A stretch of 64,000 nt of DNA from Sulfitobacter sp043557345. GTDB taxonomy: Bacteria; Pseudomonadota; Alphaproteobacteria; Rhodobacterales; Rhodobacteraceae. Below are positions 24,573 to 33,644 of the stretch, in pieces. The notes under the pieces are model-generated. The model ran no database searches. It saw nothing but the letters and a program-made list of their open reading frames with translations, and was not told the DNA's origin. A program made the translations under genes and the position numbers. The first letter of the stretch is position 1, and the number at the start of each line of letters is the position of its first letter. The stretch lies in NCBI RefSeq assembly GCF_043557345.1, contig NZ_JBIFFV010000001.1, positions 310,001 to 374,000 on the forward strand, read 5' to 3'.

Positions 24573-25490
24573 ATGTCATCGAAGCGCGCTATCGTCATTC
24601 TGAACCGCGGTTCAGGCCGTCAAGACGGTGACCAAGCCGAAAACACGATCCGCTCCGCCTTTGCGCGGCATGGGATCACGGCAGAATTCATTCACATTGA
24701 CAAACGCAACGACCCCGCCAGCGCAGCGCGTGAGGCGCTGTCTAGTGGCGTTGGGATCATCGCCGTCGCGGGCGGGGATGGCACGATCTCGGGCGTGTCC
24801 TCGGCGATGGTGGGCCACGACCGTCCGCTCGGCATCATCCCGCAGGGCACCTTCAACTATTTCGCGCGGTCGATCGGCATTCCCGAGAACCTCGAAGAAG
24901 CCGTCGACGTCATCGCCGCTGGTGACAGCCGCCCGCTGCATGTGGCGACGATTAATGGTGAGACCTTTTTGAACAACGCCAGCATCGGCGCCTATCCCGC
25001 GATCCTCAAGACCCGCGAAGGCATCTACCGCCGTTGGGGCCGCAGCCGGATCGCCGCCTATTGGTCAGTGATCAAAGCCTTGATCGGTTTCCGCACCTCG
25101 CTCAAACTGACCATCGTGGTGGATGAGAAAGAGACACAGCTGCGCACTCCGCTGGTTTTCGCGGTGAACAACGCCTTCCAGTTGGATCAAATGGGGCTCG
25201 ACGGGCAAGACTGCATCGCCCGCGGCGATATGGTGCTGCTGGTCGCCCCTGACACCTATCGCTTCGGCCTGCTGCGCCATGCGGTGGCGCTGGCCACGGG
25301 CCGCGCGAAACATCACACGGACTACGAAATGCTCTGCGGGTCCGAGATCGAAATACGCATGAAACAGCGCAAACGCTATGTCGCGCGGGATGGGGAGATC
25401 GCGGTGATGCGCGGGCCGTACCGGCTCACCCGCGCCAGTTCGCCCATTCATATCTACGTGCCGAGCGCGCGCGGAAAGGCCGTAAGATGA
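24573..25490 (+). CDS. Diacylglycerol/lipid kinase family protein
   Basis: 305 residues from the ATG at 24573, which has an AGGGGA ribosome-binding site. DAGK catalytic motifs: ILNRGSGR at 8-15, VAGGDGTISGVSSAM near 64-78 and LGIIPQGTFNYFARSIG. This is the YegS/BmrU-like soluble lipid kinase group, phosphorylating diacylglycerol or a related lipid with ATP at the inner membrane. It overlaps the metallophosphoesterase by four bases, an arrangement suggesting paired phosphorylation and dephosphorylation or simply a shared transcript. Confidence 0.88.
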   Translation: MSSKRAIVILNRGSGRQDGDQAENTIRSAFARHGITAEFIHIDKRNDPASAAREALSSGVGIIAVAGGDGTISGVSSAMVGHDRPLGIIPQGTFNYFARSIGIPENLEEAVDVIAAGDSRPLHVATINGETFLNNASIGAYPAILKTREGIYRRWGRSRIAAYWSVIKALIGFRTSLKLTIVVDEKETQLRTPLVFAVNNAFQLDQMGLDGQDCIARGDMVLLVAPDTYRFGLLRHAVALATGRAKHHTDYEMLCGSEIEIRMKQRKRYVARDGEIAVMRGPYRLTRASSPIHIYVPSARGKAVR

Positions 25491-26293
25491 GCCGTTTGAT
25501 CCACCTATCCGACCTGCACTTCGGCAAGGACCGCCCCGACCTTCTGCTACCTTTGCTGGAAGCCGTAAATGGCTATGACCCCGATCTGGTGATCATCTCG
25601 GGCGACCTGACCCAACGCGCCCGGGAAAAGGAGTATCGCGCCGCACGAGCCTTTATCGATCGGATCAACGCCCCGGTGCTGAGCGTGCCGGGCAACCACG
25701 ATATCCCGCTGCACCGCCCCTTTACCCGGTTCTTTGCTCCTTGGCGCTATTACCGGCGCTGGATCAATCACGACCTCACCCCGGTCCATGAAGGCGCGGA
25801 TTTTGTTGCCGTGGGGATCAACACCGTCGACCGGTTCAAATGGCAGACCGGCAAGTTGGGCCTGCGCCGTTTGGGCCGCGCCTGCCGCGCCCTGTCACGT
25901 GGGAGCGAAAAAACCCTGCGCATCGCCGTTTGCCACCATCCGCTGGATCACCCCAATGAGACCCACAAGAAGCCCATCCCCGGCGCGCCACGGGCGCTCA
26001 GGCGGCTCTTGGACTGCGGAGCGGACCTGATCCTCTCGGGACATCTGCACATCTGGCACGCGGGCACCTTTGCCCATCCGGCGCCGGAGCATGACGGCCA
26101 TCTGGCGATCCAGCTACACGCGGGCACCAGCCTGTCTTCGCGCCAACGGGGGGAGCCGAACGATTTTAACCTGATCGATATCTCGCCCCTGCATGTCAAT
26201 CTGGCGCGGATCAGTTTCGACGACAGCAAAAAGGCCTTCACAAAAGCAGAGGCCCGGCAATTTGACCGGGCCTCTGGAGAATTTGTTTTGTAA
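25487..26293 (+). CDS. Calcineurin-like metallophosphoesterase
   Basis: 268 residues. The two-metal site is complete: HLSDLHFGKD at 6-15, ISGDLTQRAREKE, VPGNHDIPLHRPF, VCHHPLDHPNE and SGHLHIWHAG. The spacing is like CpdA-type cAMP phosphodiesterases, but the true substrate could be another nucleotide or phospholipid. It is coupled to the lipid kinase gene through ATGA. Its last 16 codons contain a strong hairpin that probably terminates both this gene and infB, which converges on it after nine bases. Confidence 0.88.
   Translation: MSRLIHLSDLHFGKDRPDLLLPLLEAVNGYDPDLVIISGDLTQRAREKEYRAARAFIDRINAPVLSVPGNHDIPLHRPFTRFFAPWRYYRRWINHDLTPVHEGADFVAVGINTVDRFKWQTGKLGLRRLGRACRALSRGSEKTLRIAVCHHPLDHPNETHKKPIPGAPRALRRLLDCGADLILSGHLHIWHAGTFAHPAPEHDGHLAIQLHAGTSLSSRQRGEPNDFNLIDISPLHVNLARISFDDSKKAFTKAEARQFDRASGEFVL
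26247..26276. terminator. Bidirectional terminator inside the 3' end of a coding region
   Basis: An 11-bp perfect stem, CAGAGGCCCGG (26247-26257) with CCGGGCCTCTG (26266-26276), loop of eight. On the minus strand it is followed by CTTTTGTG, on the plus strand by TTTGTTTTG a few bases on. It lies within the metallophosphoesterase codons, so the protein tail is constrained by it. Confidence 0.6.
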
Positions 26294-26302
26294 GCGCTCG
26301 GC

Positions 26303-28771
26303 TTAGGCCAAGGTGCGGGTCACTTCTTCGCGTTCGAAAATCTCGATCACATCGCCGGGACGGATGTCTTCGTAGTTTTCGAATGCCATGCCGCATTCCT
26401 GACCGGACTGAACCTCGGGCACCTCGTCTTTGAAGCGCTTGAGCGTCTTCAGCGTGCCTTCGTGGATCACGACGTTGTCGCGCAGCAGACGCACACCGGC
26501 GCTGCGGCGGGCGACGCCCTCGGTGACCAGACAGCCTGCGACTTTGCCCACACCGGTGACCTTGAAGACCTCTTTGATATTGGCGTAGCCAATGAAGTTC
26601 TCTTTGATCTCGGCGCTGAGCAGGCCGCTTGCAGCCGCTTTGACGTCATCCACAAGGTCATAGATGACCGAATAGTAACGGATCTCGACGCCTTTCTGGT
26701 TGGCCGTGTTCCGGGCCGAGGCATTGGCACGCACGTTGAAGCCCATGATCGGCGCGCCGGAGGCTTCGGCAAGGCCGACATCCGTCTCGGTGATCGCGCC
26801 CACACCGGAGTGAAGAACCCGAACGCGGACTTCGTCGTTGCCGATCTTTTCCATCGCCTGAACGATGGCTTCGGCAGAACCTTGCACGTCGGCCTTGACC
26901 AAGATCGGCAGCTCGCTCACGTTCTCATCCGCCTTGGCGTTGGCCATCAGCTGTTCCAGCGTGGTGGCCGCACCGGCAGCGGCACGTTTGTCCTTGGCGG
27001 CCTGTGCGCGATACTCGGCAATCTCACGGGCCTGCGCTTCGGTCTCGGTCACGTTCAATACGTCACCGGCCTCGGGCGTGCCGTTGATGCCCAGCACCTC
27101 CACCGGCACCGAGGGCCCGGCTTCTTTGACGCGCTCGCCTTGGTCGTTGATCAGCGCACGAACCTTACCGTACTGCTCACCCACGACGAAGATATCACCC
27201 TGACGCAGCGTGCCGTTCTGAACCAGCACAGTCGCGACGGGGCCGCGGCCCACGTCAAGCTGCGCTTCGATCACTGCACCTACGGCGGCCCGGTTCGGGT
27301 TCGCCTTGAGTTCGAGGATTTCCGACTGCAGCGCGATGGCTTCGAGCAGATCGTCCAGACCTTGACCCGTGGCCGCCGAAACTTCGACATCTTGCACGTC
27401 GCCCGACATCTTCTCGACGATGACTTCGTGCTGAAGCAGGTCGGTACGGACCTTGTCGGCATTGGCGGCGGGTTTGTCGATCTTGTTGATCGCCACGATC
27501 ATCGGCACTTTGGCCGCTTTCGCGTGGGCAATCGCTTCGACCGTCTGCGGCATCACAGCGTCATCCGCCGCGACCACCAGAACCACGATATCCGTCACCT
27601 GAGCCCCGCGCGAGCGCATGGAGGTGAAGGCCGCGTGACCCGGCGTGTCGAGGAAGGACAGCACGGTGCCATTGTCGGTTTTCACCTGATAGGCGCCGAT
27701 GTGCTGGGTGATGCCACCGGCTTCGCCCGCCACAACTTTGGCGTTGCGGATCGCGTCCAGCAGCGAGGTTTTGCCGTGGTCGACGTGGCCCATGATCGTG
27801 ATGACCGGGGGACGCGATTGCAGATCCTTCGGATCGTCCTCAACCTCTTTGATGACATCTTCGACATCGGCGTCGGAAACGCGCACCACTTTGTGGCCGA
27901 ATTCCTCGATAATCAGTTCAGCTGTATCGGCGTCGATGGTTTCGTTCTGGGTCACCATCAGGCCGTTTTGCATCAGTGCCTTGACCACCGCGCCGGTCTT
28001 CTCGGCCATACGGTTGGCGAGTTCAGAGACCACGATGGCGGGCGGCAGTTGCACGTCACGCACGATCTTTTCACGCTCGACCTGACCACCCATCGCTTTT
28101 TGACGCGCACGTTCTTGCTTGCGCTTCATCTGCGCCATGGAGCGCTGACGGCCACCTTCGCCACCGGCAAGTGCCTGATTGACGGTCAGCTTGCCCGCGC
28201 GGCGGCTGTCGCCACCTTTGCTGCGCTTCTTGGTGTCGTCGCGGTCACGGTCGGTGGTTTTGCGCGGCGTGGCGGCGGGCGCAGGTTTGTTGCCCGGCTC
28301 GCGTGCAGCGGCAGGTTCCGGCGCGGGGGCAGCAGCCGCCGCTTCGGCCTCTGCCTTGCGACGGGCGTCTTCCTCGGCCTTGGCCTTGAGGCTTTCTTCG
28401 CGCTCACGCTCTTCGCGCTCTTTGGCCTCAAGCTCGGCCCGGCGACGCTCACGCTCTTCGGCGCGGGCTTTTTCTTCGGCTTCACGCTGCGCGGCTTCCT
28501 CGGCCTCACGGGCCTTGGCGGCCTGAACGGCCTTCAGACGGCGCTCCATCTCGGCATCGGTGATGCCTGCGGGGCGCTTCTTGGGATCGCCAATCGGCCC
28601 GGCGCCCGGACCTGTTGATTTCTGGCCACCCGGTTTGGGCACCACAACACGTTTGCGCTTGGTTTCGACCACAACGTTTTTGGTACGCCCGTGGCTAAAG
28701 CTTTGCTTTACGTTCCCCGGACGTGCGCCACCGCGCAGACCCAATGTTTTCTTGCCGTCACTATCGCTCAT
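26303..28771 (-). CDS. infB: Translation initiation factor IF-2
   Basis: 822 residues. The N-terminal ~280 residues are the low-complexity, charged region (long Glu/Ala/Arg runs, KAREAEEAAQREAEEKARAE). The G domain carries GHVDHGKTSLLD, DTPGHAAF and NKIDKP, then come domains II, III and the fMet-tRNA-binding C-terminal domain. It places initiator tRNA on the 30S subunit in a GTP-dependent step. Last gene of rimP-nusA-ylxR-infB; its probable terminator is the hairpin at 26247-26276. Confidence 0.97.
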   Translation of the reverse strand: MSDSDGKKTLGLRGGARPGNVKQSFSHGRTKNVVVETKRKRVVVPKPGGQKSTGPGAGPIGDPKKRPAGITDAEMERRLKAVQAAKAREAEEAAQREAEEKARAEERERRRAELEAKEREEREREESLKAKAEEDARRKAEAEAAAAAPAPEPAAAREPGNKPAPAATPRKTTDRDRDDTKKRSKGGDSRRAGKLTVNQALAGGEGGRQRSMAQMKRKQERARQKAMGGQVEREKIVRDVQLPPAIVVSELANRMAEKTGAVVKALMQNGLMVTQNETIDADTAELIIEEFGHKVVRVSDADVEDVIKEVEDDPKDLQSRPPVITIMGHVDHGKTSLLDAIRNAKVVAGEAGGITQHIGAYQVKTDNGTVLSFLDTPGHAAFTSMRSRGAQVTDIVVLVVAADDAVMPQTVEAIAHAKAAKVPMIVAINKIDKPAANADKVRTDLLQHEVIVEKMSGDVQDVEVSAATGQGLDDLLEAIALQSEILELKANPNRAAVGAVIEAQLDVGRGPVATVLVQNGTLRQGDIFVVGEQYGKVRALINDQGERVKEAGPSVPVEVLGINGTPEAGDVLNVTETEAQAREIAEYRAQAAKDKRAAAGAATTLEQLMANAKADENVSELPILVKADVQGSAEAIVQAMEKIGNDEVRVRVLHSGVGAITETDVGLAEASGAPIMGFNVRANASARNTANQKGVEIRYYSVIYDLVDDVKAAASGLLSAEIKENFIGYANIKEVFKVTGVGKVAGCLVTEGVARRSAGVRLLRDNVVIHEGTLKTLKRFKDEVPEVQSGQECGMAFENYEDIRPGDVIEIFEREEVTRTLA

Positions 28772-28780
28772 GAAGCTCGT

Positions 28781-29401
28781 CTATCCTTTCGGATGGCCGT
28801 TGCCACCCTCGTTTACGCGCACGCCTTTAAGTCTACCGGCTTCCTCTACAACACGTTGCGTGAGTCCACCAGAGGCGAGCGCCCCATGTATCACAGTTTG
28901 GCGACCGAATGCCAAACCCAATTCATCGGCTGTCAACCAACCGATGTAATGACCATAGTGTGGGGTGCTCAGCTTGGACTTACCGCGCCCTGACCCATCT
29001 ACGGCCTGTATCAATACTTCGGCCTCTTCGGTTTGTAACCAACCCTTGACCTTTTCGTAACCGGCGACCGCCTTGCCCGCCTTGCGCTGGAGCGAGATCA
29101 ACTCGACCACCCGGCGCGCCAACTGCTGCTCGACCTCGTCGACCAGCCCGTCGGGCAGGGTAACCGGCTGTTTCGCCGAGCGGGAAAAGGCCTTTTTCTT
29201 GATGGCCAATTCCAGCGCCGCACGATCCGCCGCGACATAGATGCCCCGGCCCGGCAGTTTACCCAGAATATCCGGGTACACCTGATTGTCCGGGCCGATC
29301 ACGAAACGGATCAACCCGTGTTTCGGCTGCACCTCGCCCGTGGCGATGCACTTGCGTTCCGCACCGTCTGAGCGGTCTTTCGAGGCGCCACCGCGTCCCA
29401 T
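28781..29401 (-). CDS. ylxR: YlxR-family RNA-binding protein (DUF448, with L7Ae-like part)
   Basis: 206 residues from the ATG at 29401, which has a GGGGG ribosome-binding site; a TTG six bases upstream is less likely. The N-terminal DUF448 domain includes RKCIATGEVQPKHGLIRFV and LPGRGIYVAADRAALELAI. The C-terminal part (RRVVELISLQRKAGKAVAGYE onward) looks like the L7Ae/ribosomal fold common in alphaproteobacterial YlxR. It lies between nusA and infB, as in many bacteria. It probably binds RNA in transcription or ribosome assembly; the exact role is not established. Confidence 0.88.
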   Translation of the reverse strand: MGRGGASKDRSDGAERKCIATGEVQPKHGLIRFVIGPDNQVYPDILGKLPGRGIYVAADRAALELAIKKKAFSRSAKQPVTLPDGLVDEVEQQLARRVVELISLQRKAGKAVAGYEKVKGWLQTEEAEVLIQAVDGSGRGKSKLSTPHYGHYIGWLTADELGLAFGRQTVIHGALASGGLTQRVVEEAGRLKGVRVNEGGNGHPKG

Positions 29402-29421
29402 GTGCAACCCCCGAGGCCCGA

Positions 29422-31050
29422 TTAGGCCTCGGCCTCCTCGGCGGTTTCGCCGTCTGTTTCTACGTCGTCTTCTTCCGCGTCGCCCTCAAGCTCGGCCGGG
29501 TCGACCCAGCCCAGCATGACGCGCGCGGTCATGATCATGGCCTGCGCATCTTCAAGGCTAACATCAAAGGGCTCAAGCGCGCCGTCGTCTTTGACACGCT
29601 CGCCATTGACCGTGGTCCAGCCGCCAGCCAGTTCCCAATCGGCACAGGTGGCGAAATCTTCCAGCGTTTTGACATCGTCTTTGGCCAGCGCTTCTATCAT
29701 TTGGGGGGTCAGCCCCTCAAATTCAACCAGACTGTCTTCGACACCCAGTGCGCGGGCGTTATCAAGCGCCGCCCTGTTCTGCGCTTCAAGCACGTCACGG
29801 GCGCGGGCCTGCAACTCACCCGCCGTGTCTTCGTCCACACCGTCGATGACCAACAGTTCGTCAACTTCGACATAGGCCACTTCTTCGAGGTTGGTGAAAC
29901 CTTCGGAGACCAGAAGCTGGGCGAAGAATTCGTCGAGATCGAGGTTGTCCATGAACAGCTTGGTGCGCAGTTCGAACTCGGCCTGACGGCGCTGACTTTC
30001 CTGCTCTTCGGTCATGATGTCGATGTCGAGACCGGTCAACTGGCTGGCCAGACGCACGTTTTGACCACGACGACCAATGGCGAGCGACAGCTGCTCTTCG
30101 GGCACGACGACTTCGATCTTGCCGGCTTCTTCGTCCAGAACCACTTTCGACACTTCCGCGGGCTGAAGCGCGTTCACGAGGAAGGTGGGCTGGTCTTCGT
30201 TCCACGGAATGATGTCGATCTTCTCGCCCTGAAGCTCGTTCACCACGGCCTGCACGCGGCTGCCGCGCATACCGACGCAGGCACCCACGGGGTCGATGGA
30301 GCCGTCATGCGAGATCACGGCGATCTTGGCGCGCGAACCGGGGTCGCGGGCGACCGCTTTGATCTCGATGATGCCGTCATAGATCTCCGGCACCTCCATC
30401 TTGAACAACTCGGCCATGAATTCAGGCGCGGTGCGGCTGAGGAAAATCTGCGGGCCGCGCTGCTCGCGGCGCACGTCTTTGATATAGACGCGGATGCGGT
30501 CGTTCGGGCGATAGCTTTCGCGGCCGATCTTCTCGTTCCGGCGCAGGATCGCTTCGCCAGCGCCCACGTCGACGATGACGTTGCCATATTCCTCGCGCTT
30601 GACCAGACCGTTGATGATGGTGCCGGCGCGGTCTTTGAACTCTTCGTACTGGCGGTCACGCTCGGCTTCGCGGACCTTTTGCAAGATCACCTGCTTGGCC
30701 GACTGCGCCGCGATACGGCCCATTTCGACCGGGGGCACTTCCTCGACGAAAGTATCGCCAACCTTGGGATCGGCCATATACTGCTTGGCCTGCTCCACGG
30801 TGAACTCGGCCTGATAGTTCTCAAGCTCGTCATCCTCGACCACGGTGCGGACGCGGGTAAAGGTGGCCTTGCCGGTCTTGCGGTCGATGTCGACCCGGAT
30901 GTCCATCTCGGCGCCATAGCGGGACTTGGCGGCGCGGGCGAGGGATTCCTCCATCGCTTCGACGACCAGACCGGGGTCGATCATCTTCTCGCGCGCCACC
31001 GCCTCGGCGGTTTGCAACAGCTCAAGCTGGTTTGCAGATGTAATGGCCAT
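29422..31050 (-). CDS. nusA: Transcription termination/antitermination factor NusA
   Basis: 542 residues. An N-terminal RNA polymerase-binding domain (1-130), S1 (near GTIINGLVKREEYGNVIVDVG), then KH domains with the signature VGACVGMRGSRVQAVVNELQGEKIDI and LAIGRRGQNVRLASQLTG. The C-terminal acidic repeats and tail (from about 440) are the alphaproteobacterial form. It controls pausing, termination and antitermination. Its ATG overlaps the rimP stop (TAATG). A possible feedback target is the terminator in the rimP leader. Confidence 0.96.
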   Translation of the reverse strand: MAITSANQLELLQTAEAVAREKMIDPGLVVEAMEESLARAAKSRYGAEMDIRVDIDRKTGKATFTRVRTVVEDDELENYQAEFTVEQAKQYMADPKVGDTFVEEVPPVEMGRIAAQSAKQVILQKVREAERDRQYEEFKDRAGTIINGLVKREEYGNVIVDVGAGEAILRRNEKIGRESYRPNDRIRVYIKDVRREQRGPQIFLSRTAPEFMAELFKMEVPEIYDGIIEIKAVARDPGSRAKIAVISHDGSIDPVGACVGMRGSRVQAVVNELQGEKIDIIPWNEDQPTFLVNALQPAEVSKVVLDEEAGKIEVVVPEEQLSLAIGRRGQNVRLASQLTGLDIDIMTEEQESQRRQAEFELRTKLFMDNLDLDEFFAQLLVSEGFTNLEEVAYVEVDELLVIDGVDEDTAGELQARARDVLEAQNRAALDNARALGVEDSLVEFEGLTPQMIEALAKDDVKTLEDFATCADWELAGGWTTVNGERVKDDGALEPFDVSLEDAQAMIMTARVMLGWVDPAELEGDAEEDDVETDGETAEEAEA

Positions 31051-31628
31051 TAGGTGTCTCCCTCAGCAGACTCTTCAGTCTCGATATCATCAAAATCGGT
31101 TTCGTCGATCGCACCAGACGCTTTGCGCTGGCGGAGCATTTCCTTGATCAGGTCGTCGGTCAGAACCAGTTTGGCATCGCTGAGCCAGTCGAATTGCAAC
31201 CCGATGGTGCCTTCTTCGACATTGATCAGCACTTCGCCGCCCTCGACGCCAGCCAACTCACCCTTAAAGCGGCGGCGGCCGTCGATCAGCTCGGTCGTCT
31301 CGATCTTGGCCTCATAGCCTTCGAAAGCGTCAAAATCCTTAAGCCGCGTCAACGGGCGGTCGATGCCAGGACTGGAGACCTCAAGCGAATATTCGTCCAA
31401 GATCGGGTCTTCGACATCCAGCACGGCGCCGATGGCCTGCGAGATCTTGGCGCATTCATCCACCTCGATCCCGCCCTCGGGCCGGTCGGCCATGACTTGC
31501 AGGGTGGTGGACTTGCCCGACATCAGGCGCACGCGCACCAGTTCAAAGCCCATGTCCTCGATCACCGGGGTGATGATCTCGGCCAGGCGGCGGTCGATGG
31601 CGGCTTTGGCGATCAGGTCATTCGACAT
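31050..31628 (-). CDS. rimP: Ribosome maturation factor RimP
   Basis: 192 residues from the ATG at 31628 (MSNDLIAKAAIDRRLAEII). A longer in-frame start would run back through the leader terminator and is unlikely. Typical pieces are GFELVRVRLMSGK, VDECAKISQAIGAVLDVED, YSLEVSSPGIDRPLT and FDWLSDAKLVLTDDLI. It helps 30S subunit maturation. The acidic C-terminal tail (DFDDIETEESAEGD) is common in this order. First gene of the nusA-infB operon. Confidence 0.94.
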   Translation of the reverse strand: MSNDLIAKAAIDRRLAEIITPVIEDMGFELVRVRLMSGKSTTLQVMADRPEGGIEVDECAKISQAIGAVLDVEDPILDEYSLEVSSPGIDRPLTRLKDFDAFEGYEAKIETTELIDGRRRFKGELAGVEGGEVLINVEEGTIGLQFDWLSDAKLVLTDDLIKEMLRQRKASGAIDETDFDDIETEESAEGDT

Positions 31629-31651
31629 GAGACATCCATTTTCACTGGGCA

Positions 31652-31676
31652 CAAAAAAACGGGCGCGCGGCCCGTT
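31652..31676 (-). terminator. Intrinsic terminator in the rimP-nusA leader
   Basis: On the minus strand AACGGGC (31676-31670), a five-base loop, GCCCGTT (31664-31658), then a run of Ts (31658-31652). It lies between the predicted promoter (31730-31758) and the rimP start (31628), so it must be read through or regulated for the operon to be expressed. It could instead end the transcript of the upstream peptide-binding gene, or do both. Confidence 0.7.
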
Positions 31677-31729
31677 CACGAATTCGGTGGAGCCTTCGGT
31701 TTGGACCCGGAAGCGCCGCTGTTGAAGGG

Positions 31730-31758
31730 GATATAGGCCGAATGCGGCGAAACTGCAA
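31730..31758 (-). promoter_or_regulatory. Predicted sigma-70 promoter of rimP-nusA-ylxR-infB
   Basis: Minus strand TTGCAG (31753-31758), 17 bases, TATATC (31730-31735). It lies about 100 bases before rimP and just after the end of the peptide-binding gene at 31765. Confidence 0.55.
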
Positions 31759-31764
31759 CCCCTC

Positions 31765-32628
31765 TCAGCCGAACCACCACCGCTCGGGCGCGCGCAGGTT
31801 GTCCATAGGCGCTTGCCGTCCGGGGTTCGGGGGCTGACGCAGATCGCCCGACAATGCGCTGACCCCGCCTGCGCTGTCGGCCTGAAGGGTCACATCCCCC
31901 CGGTCGCGGTAACGGGGCCGCGCGGGTAAATCCGCTGCATCAACAAGCCCTTCGCTCAGCGCCTGCGCCCGCACTTCTCGGGCGGGGATCGAGACCAGTT
32001 CGACCGTATCGAACCACCCGGCGGTGCCGTCCTTGTAATGCGTCTCTACCCGTTCGGCCAAAACCTGACGTCCGGCGGAAAAGCGCCGCAGACGGTAAAG
32101 CCCGGTGCCGATCCCGGCCTCGGGCGCATGGGCGGGGCGGATCACATAGCGCGATTGCGCCAGCAGCAGCGGCAGGTCGGGATTCGCCGCCGCCAATGTG
32201 ACCTGCACGCGCAGATCGTCCTGAACCGTGACCTCGGCACCCGCTAGCGGACCGCGCAGGCTGGCCACTACATCGCGGGCGGTCAGGGGGTGACCATCGT
32301 GAAAACGCACATCGGGGCGCAGATCGAACTGCCACTGCCGCGCGCCATCGCTGGCCTGCCAAGCCACCGCCAACTCGCCCTTGAGGATGCCATTGCCGGT
32401 AACCTCGGTCAGCGTGTCAAAGATCATGCCCTGACGCGCGACCTGCATGAAGAGCCCGTGACCATCGACCCAAGTATCCTCTCGCGTGGCGCCCGACAGC
32501 GCCAGCCGCAAACGACCGCCGCGCCGGGGTGGCTCCCCTGCGCTCGCACCTGTCGCGGCCAGCAGGGCCGCCGCCGCACCGCTGGTGAAAAGCGCGCGGC
32601 GATCCAGCAGAGAGTTGCGCCCGCTCAT
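31765..32628 (-). CDS. Short SBP_bac_5-like peptide-binding protein with Tat signal
   Basis: 287 residues, about half of a normal family 5 solute-binding protein (around 500). The N-terminus has a twin-arginine signal (DRRALFTSG followed by a hydrophobic stretch to TGASAG). The rest matches the family's first lobe: RGGRLRLALSGATREDTWVDG, AVAWQASDGARQWQFDLRPDVRFHDGHPLTARDVVAS. It then jumps to IGTGLYRLRRF and ends LRAPERWWFG. No frameshift is obvious, so this may be a naturally internally shortened form. The start overlaps the pip stop (ATGA). No permease or ATPase genes adjoin. Confidence 0.75.
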   Translation of the reverse strand: MSGRNSLLDRRALFTSGAAAALLAATGASAGEPPRRGGRLRLALSGATREDTWVDGHGLFMQVARQGMIFDTLTEVTGNGILKGELAVAWQASDGARQWQFDLRPDVRFHDGHPLTARDVVASLRGPLAGAEVTVQDDLRVQVTLAAANPDLPLLLAQSRYVIRPAHAPEAGIGTGLYRLRRFSAGRQVLAERVETHYKDGTAGWFDTVELVSIPAREVRAQALSEGLVDAADLPARPRYRDRGDVTLQADSAGGVSALSGDLRQPPNPGRQAPMDNLRAPERWWFG

Positions 32629-33596
32629 CGCTGCCCGATCCTATCCATCGTGCGCACCAATTCGGCACTGATCCCCGGCTCCGACAGGGCGTGGCCCGCA
32701 TCCCGGATCATCCGCAGGTCGGCATTGGGCCAGCGTTCGGCCAGCGCATAGGCGCCCGAAGGGGGGCAGATCATGTCATAGCGCCCCTGCACGATGACCC
32801 CCGGGATATGCGCGATCCGCCCCATATGTTCGAGGATCTGACCGTCGAATTCTAAAAAGCCATTGTTGGTGAAATAATGATTTTCCAACCGCGAAAAGGC
32901 CCGTGCATAGGCGGATGGACCGCCATGGGACACGCCATCGGAATGCACCGAGGCAAGCGCGTTCTCCCAAGCGGCCCAGGCGCGGCCATAGTCCTGCTCG
33001 ACCCGCAAATCGCCCGAGAACAGCCGCCGGTGATAGGCCGCGATCAGATCGTGCCGCTCATCTTCGGGGATGAGGTTCACGAAACGTGCCCAAAGCTCTG
33101 GCCAGAACCGTCCGGCCCCACCACCGTAGAACCAATCAAGCTCGGCCTGCGTCATCAAAAAGACGCCGCGCAGGATCAGATGGCGCACCGCTTCGGGGTG
33201 CGCTTGGGCATAGATCAGCGACAGCGTCGCGCCCCAAGAGCCGCCGAAAACCATCCATTTGTCGATGCCGAGAGTGGTGCGAATCAGCTCGATATCCGCG
33301 ACCAAATGCCATGTCGTGTTGTCCGTGACCGAGGCGTGCGGGGTGGAGCGCCCGCAGCCGCGCTGATCGAACAGCACCACGCGGTAAACCTTAGGGTCGA
33401 AATACCGCCGCATCGCCGGGCTGCAACCGCCGCCGGGGCCGCCGTGCAGCACCACGACGGGAATGCCCTCGGGGTTGCCGCATTGCTCGACATAGACCTG
33501 ATGCCCCTGCCCTACGGACAACATCCGCTGGTCGAAAGGCTCAACCGGCGGATAAAGATGCGGCGCGCCGCGTTTTTGGTCGGGATACTTGTCCAT
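32625..33596 (-). CDS. pip: Proline iminopeptidase (alpha/beta hydrolase)
   Basis: 323 residues. The nucleophile elbow GGSWGATLSLIYAQ near 110-123 supplies the serine, GRYDMICPPSGAYAL the aspartate and DAGHALSEPG the histidine. HGGPGGGCSP is the oxyanion-hole stretch typical of Pip. It removes N-terminal proline from peptides in the cytoplasm. Coupled to the peptide-binding protein gene, which fits a small peptide-use unit. Divergent from ubiG with 48 bases between. Confidence 0.95.
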   Translation of the reverse strand: MDKYPDQKRGAPHLYPPVEPFDQRMLSVGQGHQVYVEQCGNPEGIPVVVLHGGPGGGCSPAMRRYFDPKVYRVVLFDQRGCGRSTPHASVTDNTTWHLVADIELIRTTLGIDKWMVFGGSWGATLSLIYAQAHPEAVRHLILRGVFLMTQAELDWFYGGGAGRFWPELWARFVNLIPEDERHDLIAAYHRRLFSGDLRVEQDYGRAWAAWENALASVHSDGVSHGGPSAYARAFSRLENHYFTNNGFLEFDGQILEHMGRIAHIPGVIVQGRYDMICPPSGAYALAERWPNADLRMIRDAGHALSEPGISAELVRTMDRIGQR

Positions 33597-33644
33597 TGCC
33601 GCCCTATATAGTCATTGAACCCAAAAGAGCACAGGGAGATCAGA

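Noticed and set aside
28150..28560. Low-complexity repeat in the first third of infB.
   Set aside because: The charged Glu/Ala/Arg-rich linker is normal for IF-2 and not a mobile or regulatory repeat.
26462..28618. A 718-codon open frame on the plus strand.
   Set aside because: Antisense to infB, no domain, no ribosome-binding site; a composition artefact.
31681..31764. A T-arm-like stretch (GGGTCCAAACC) ahead of rimP, suggesting a tRNA as found beside rimP in E. coli.
   Set aside because: No acceptor, D-arm or anticodon arm can be folded around it; it lies in the operon leader.
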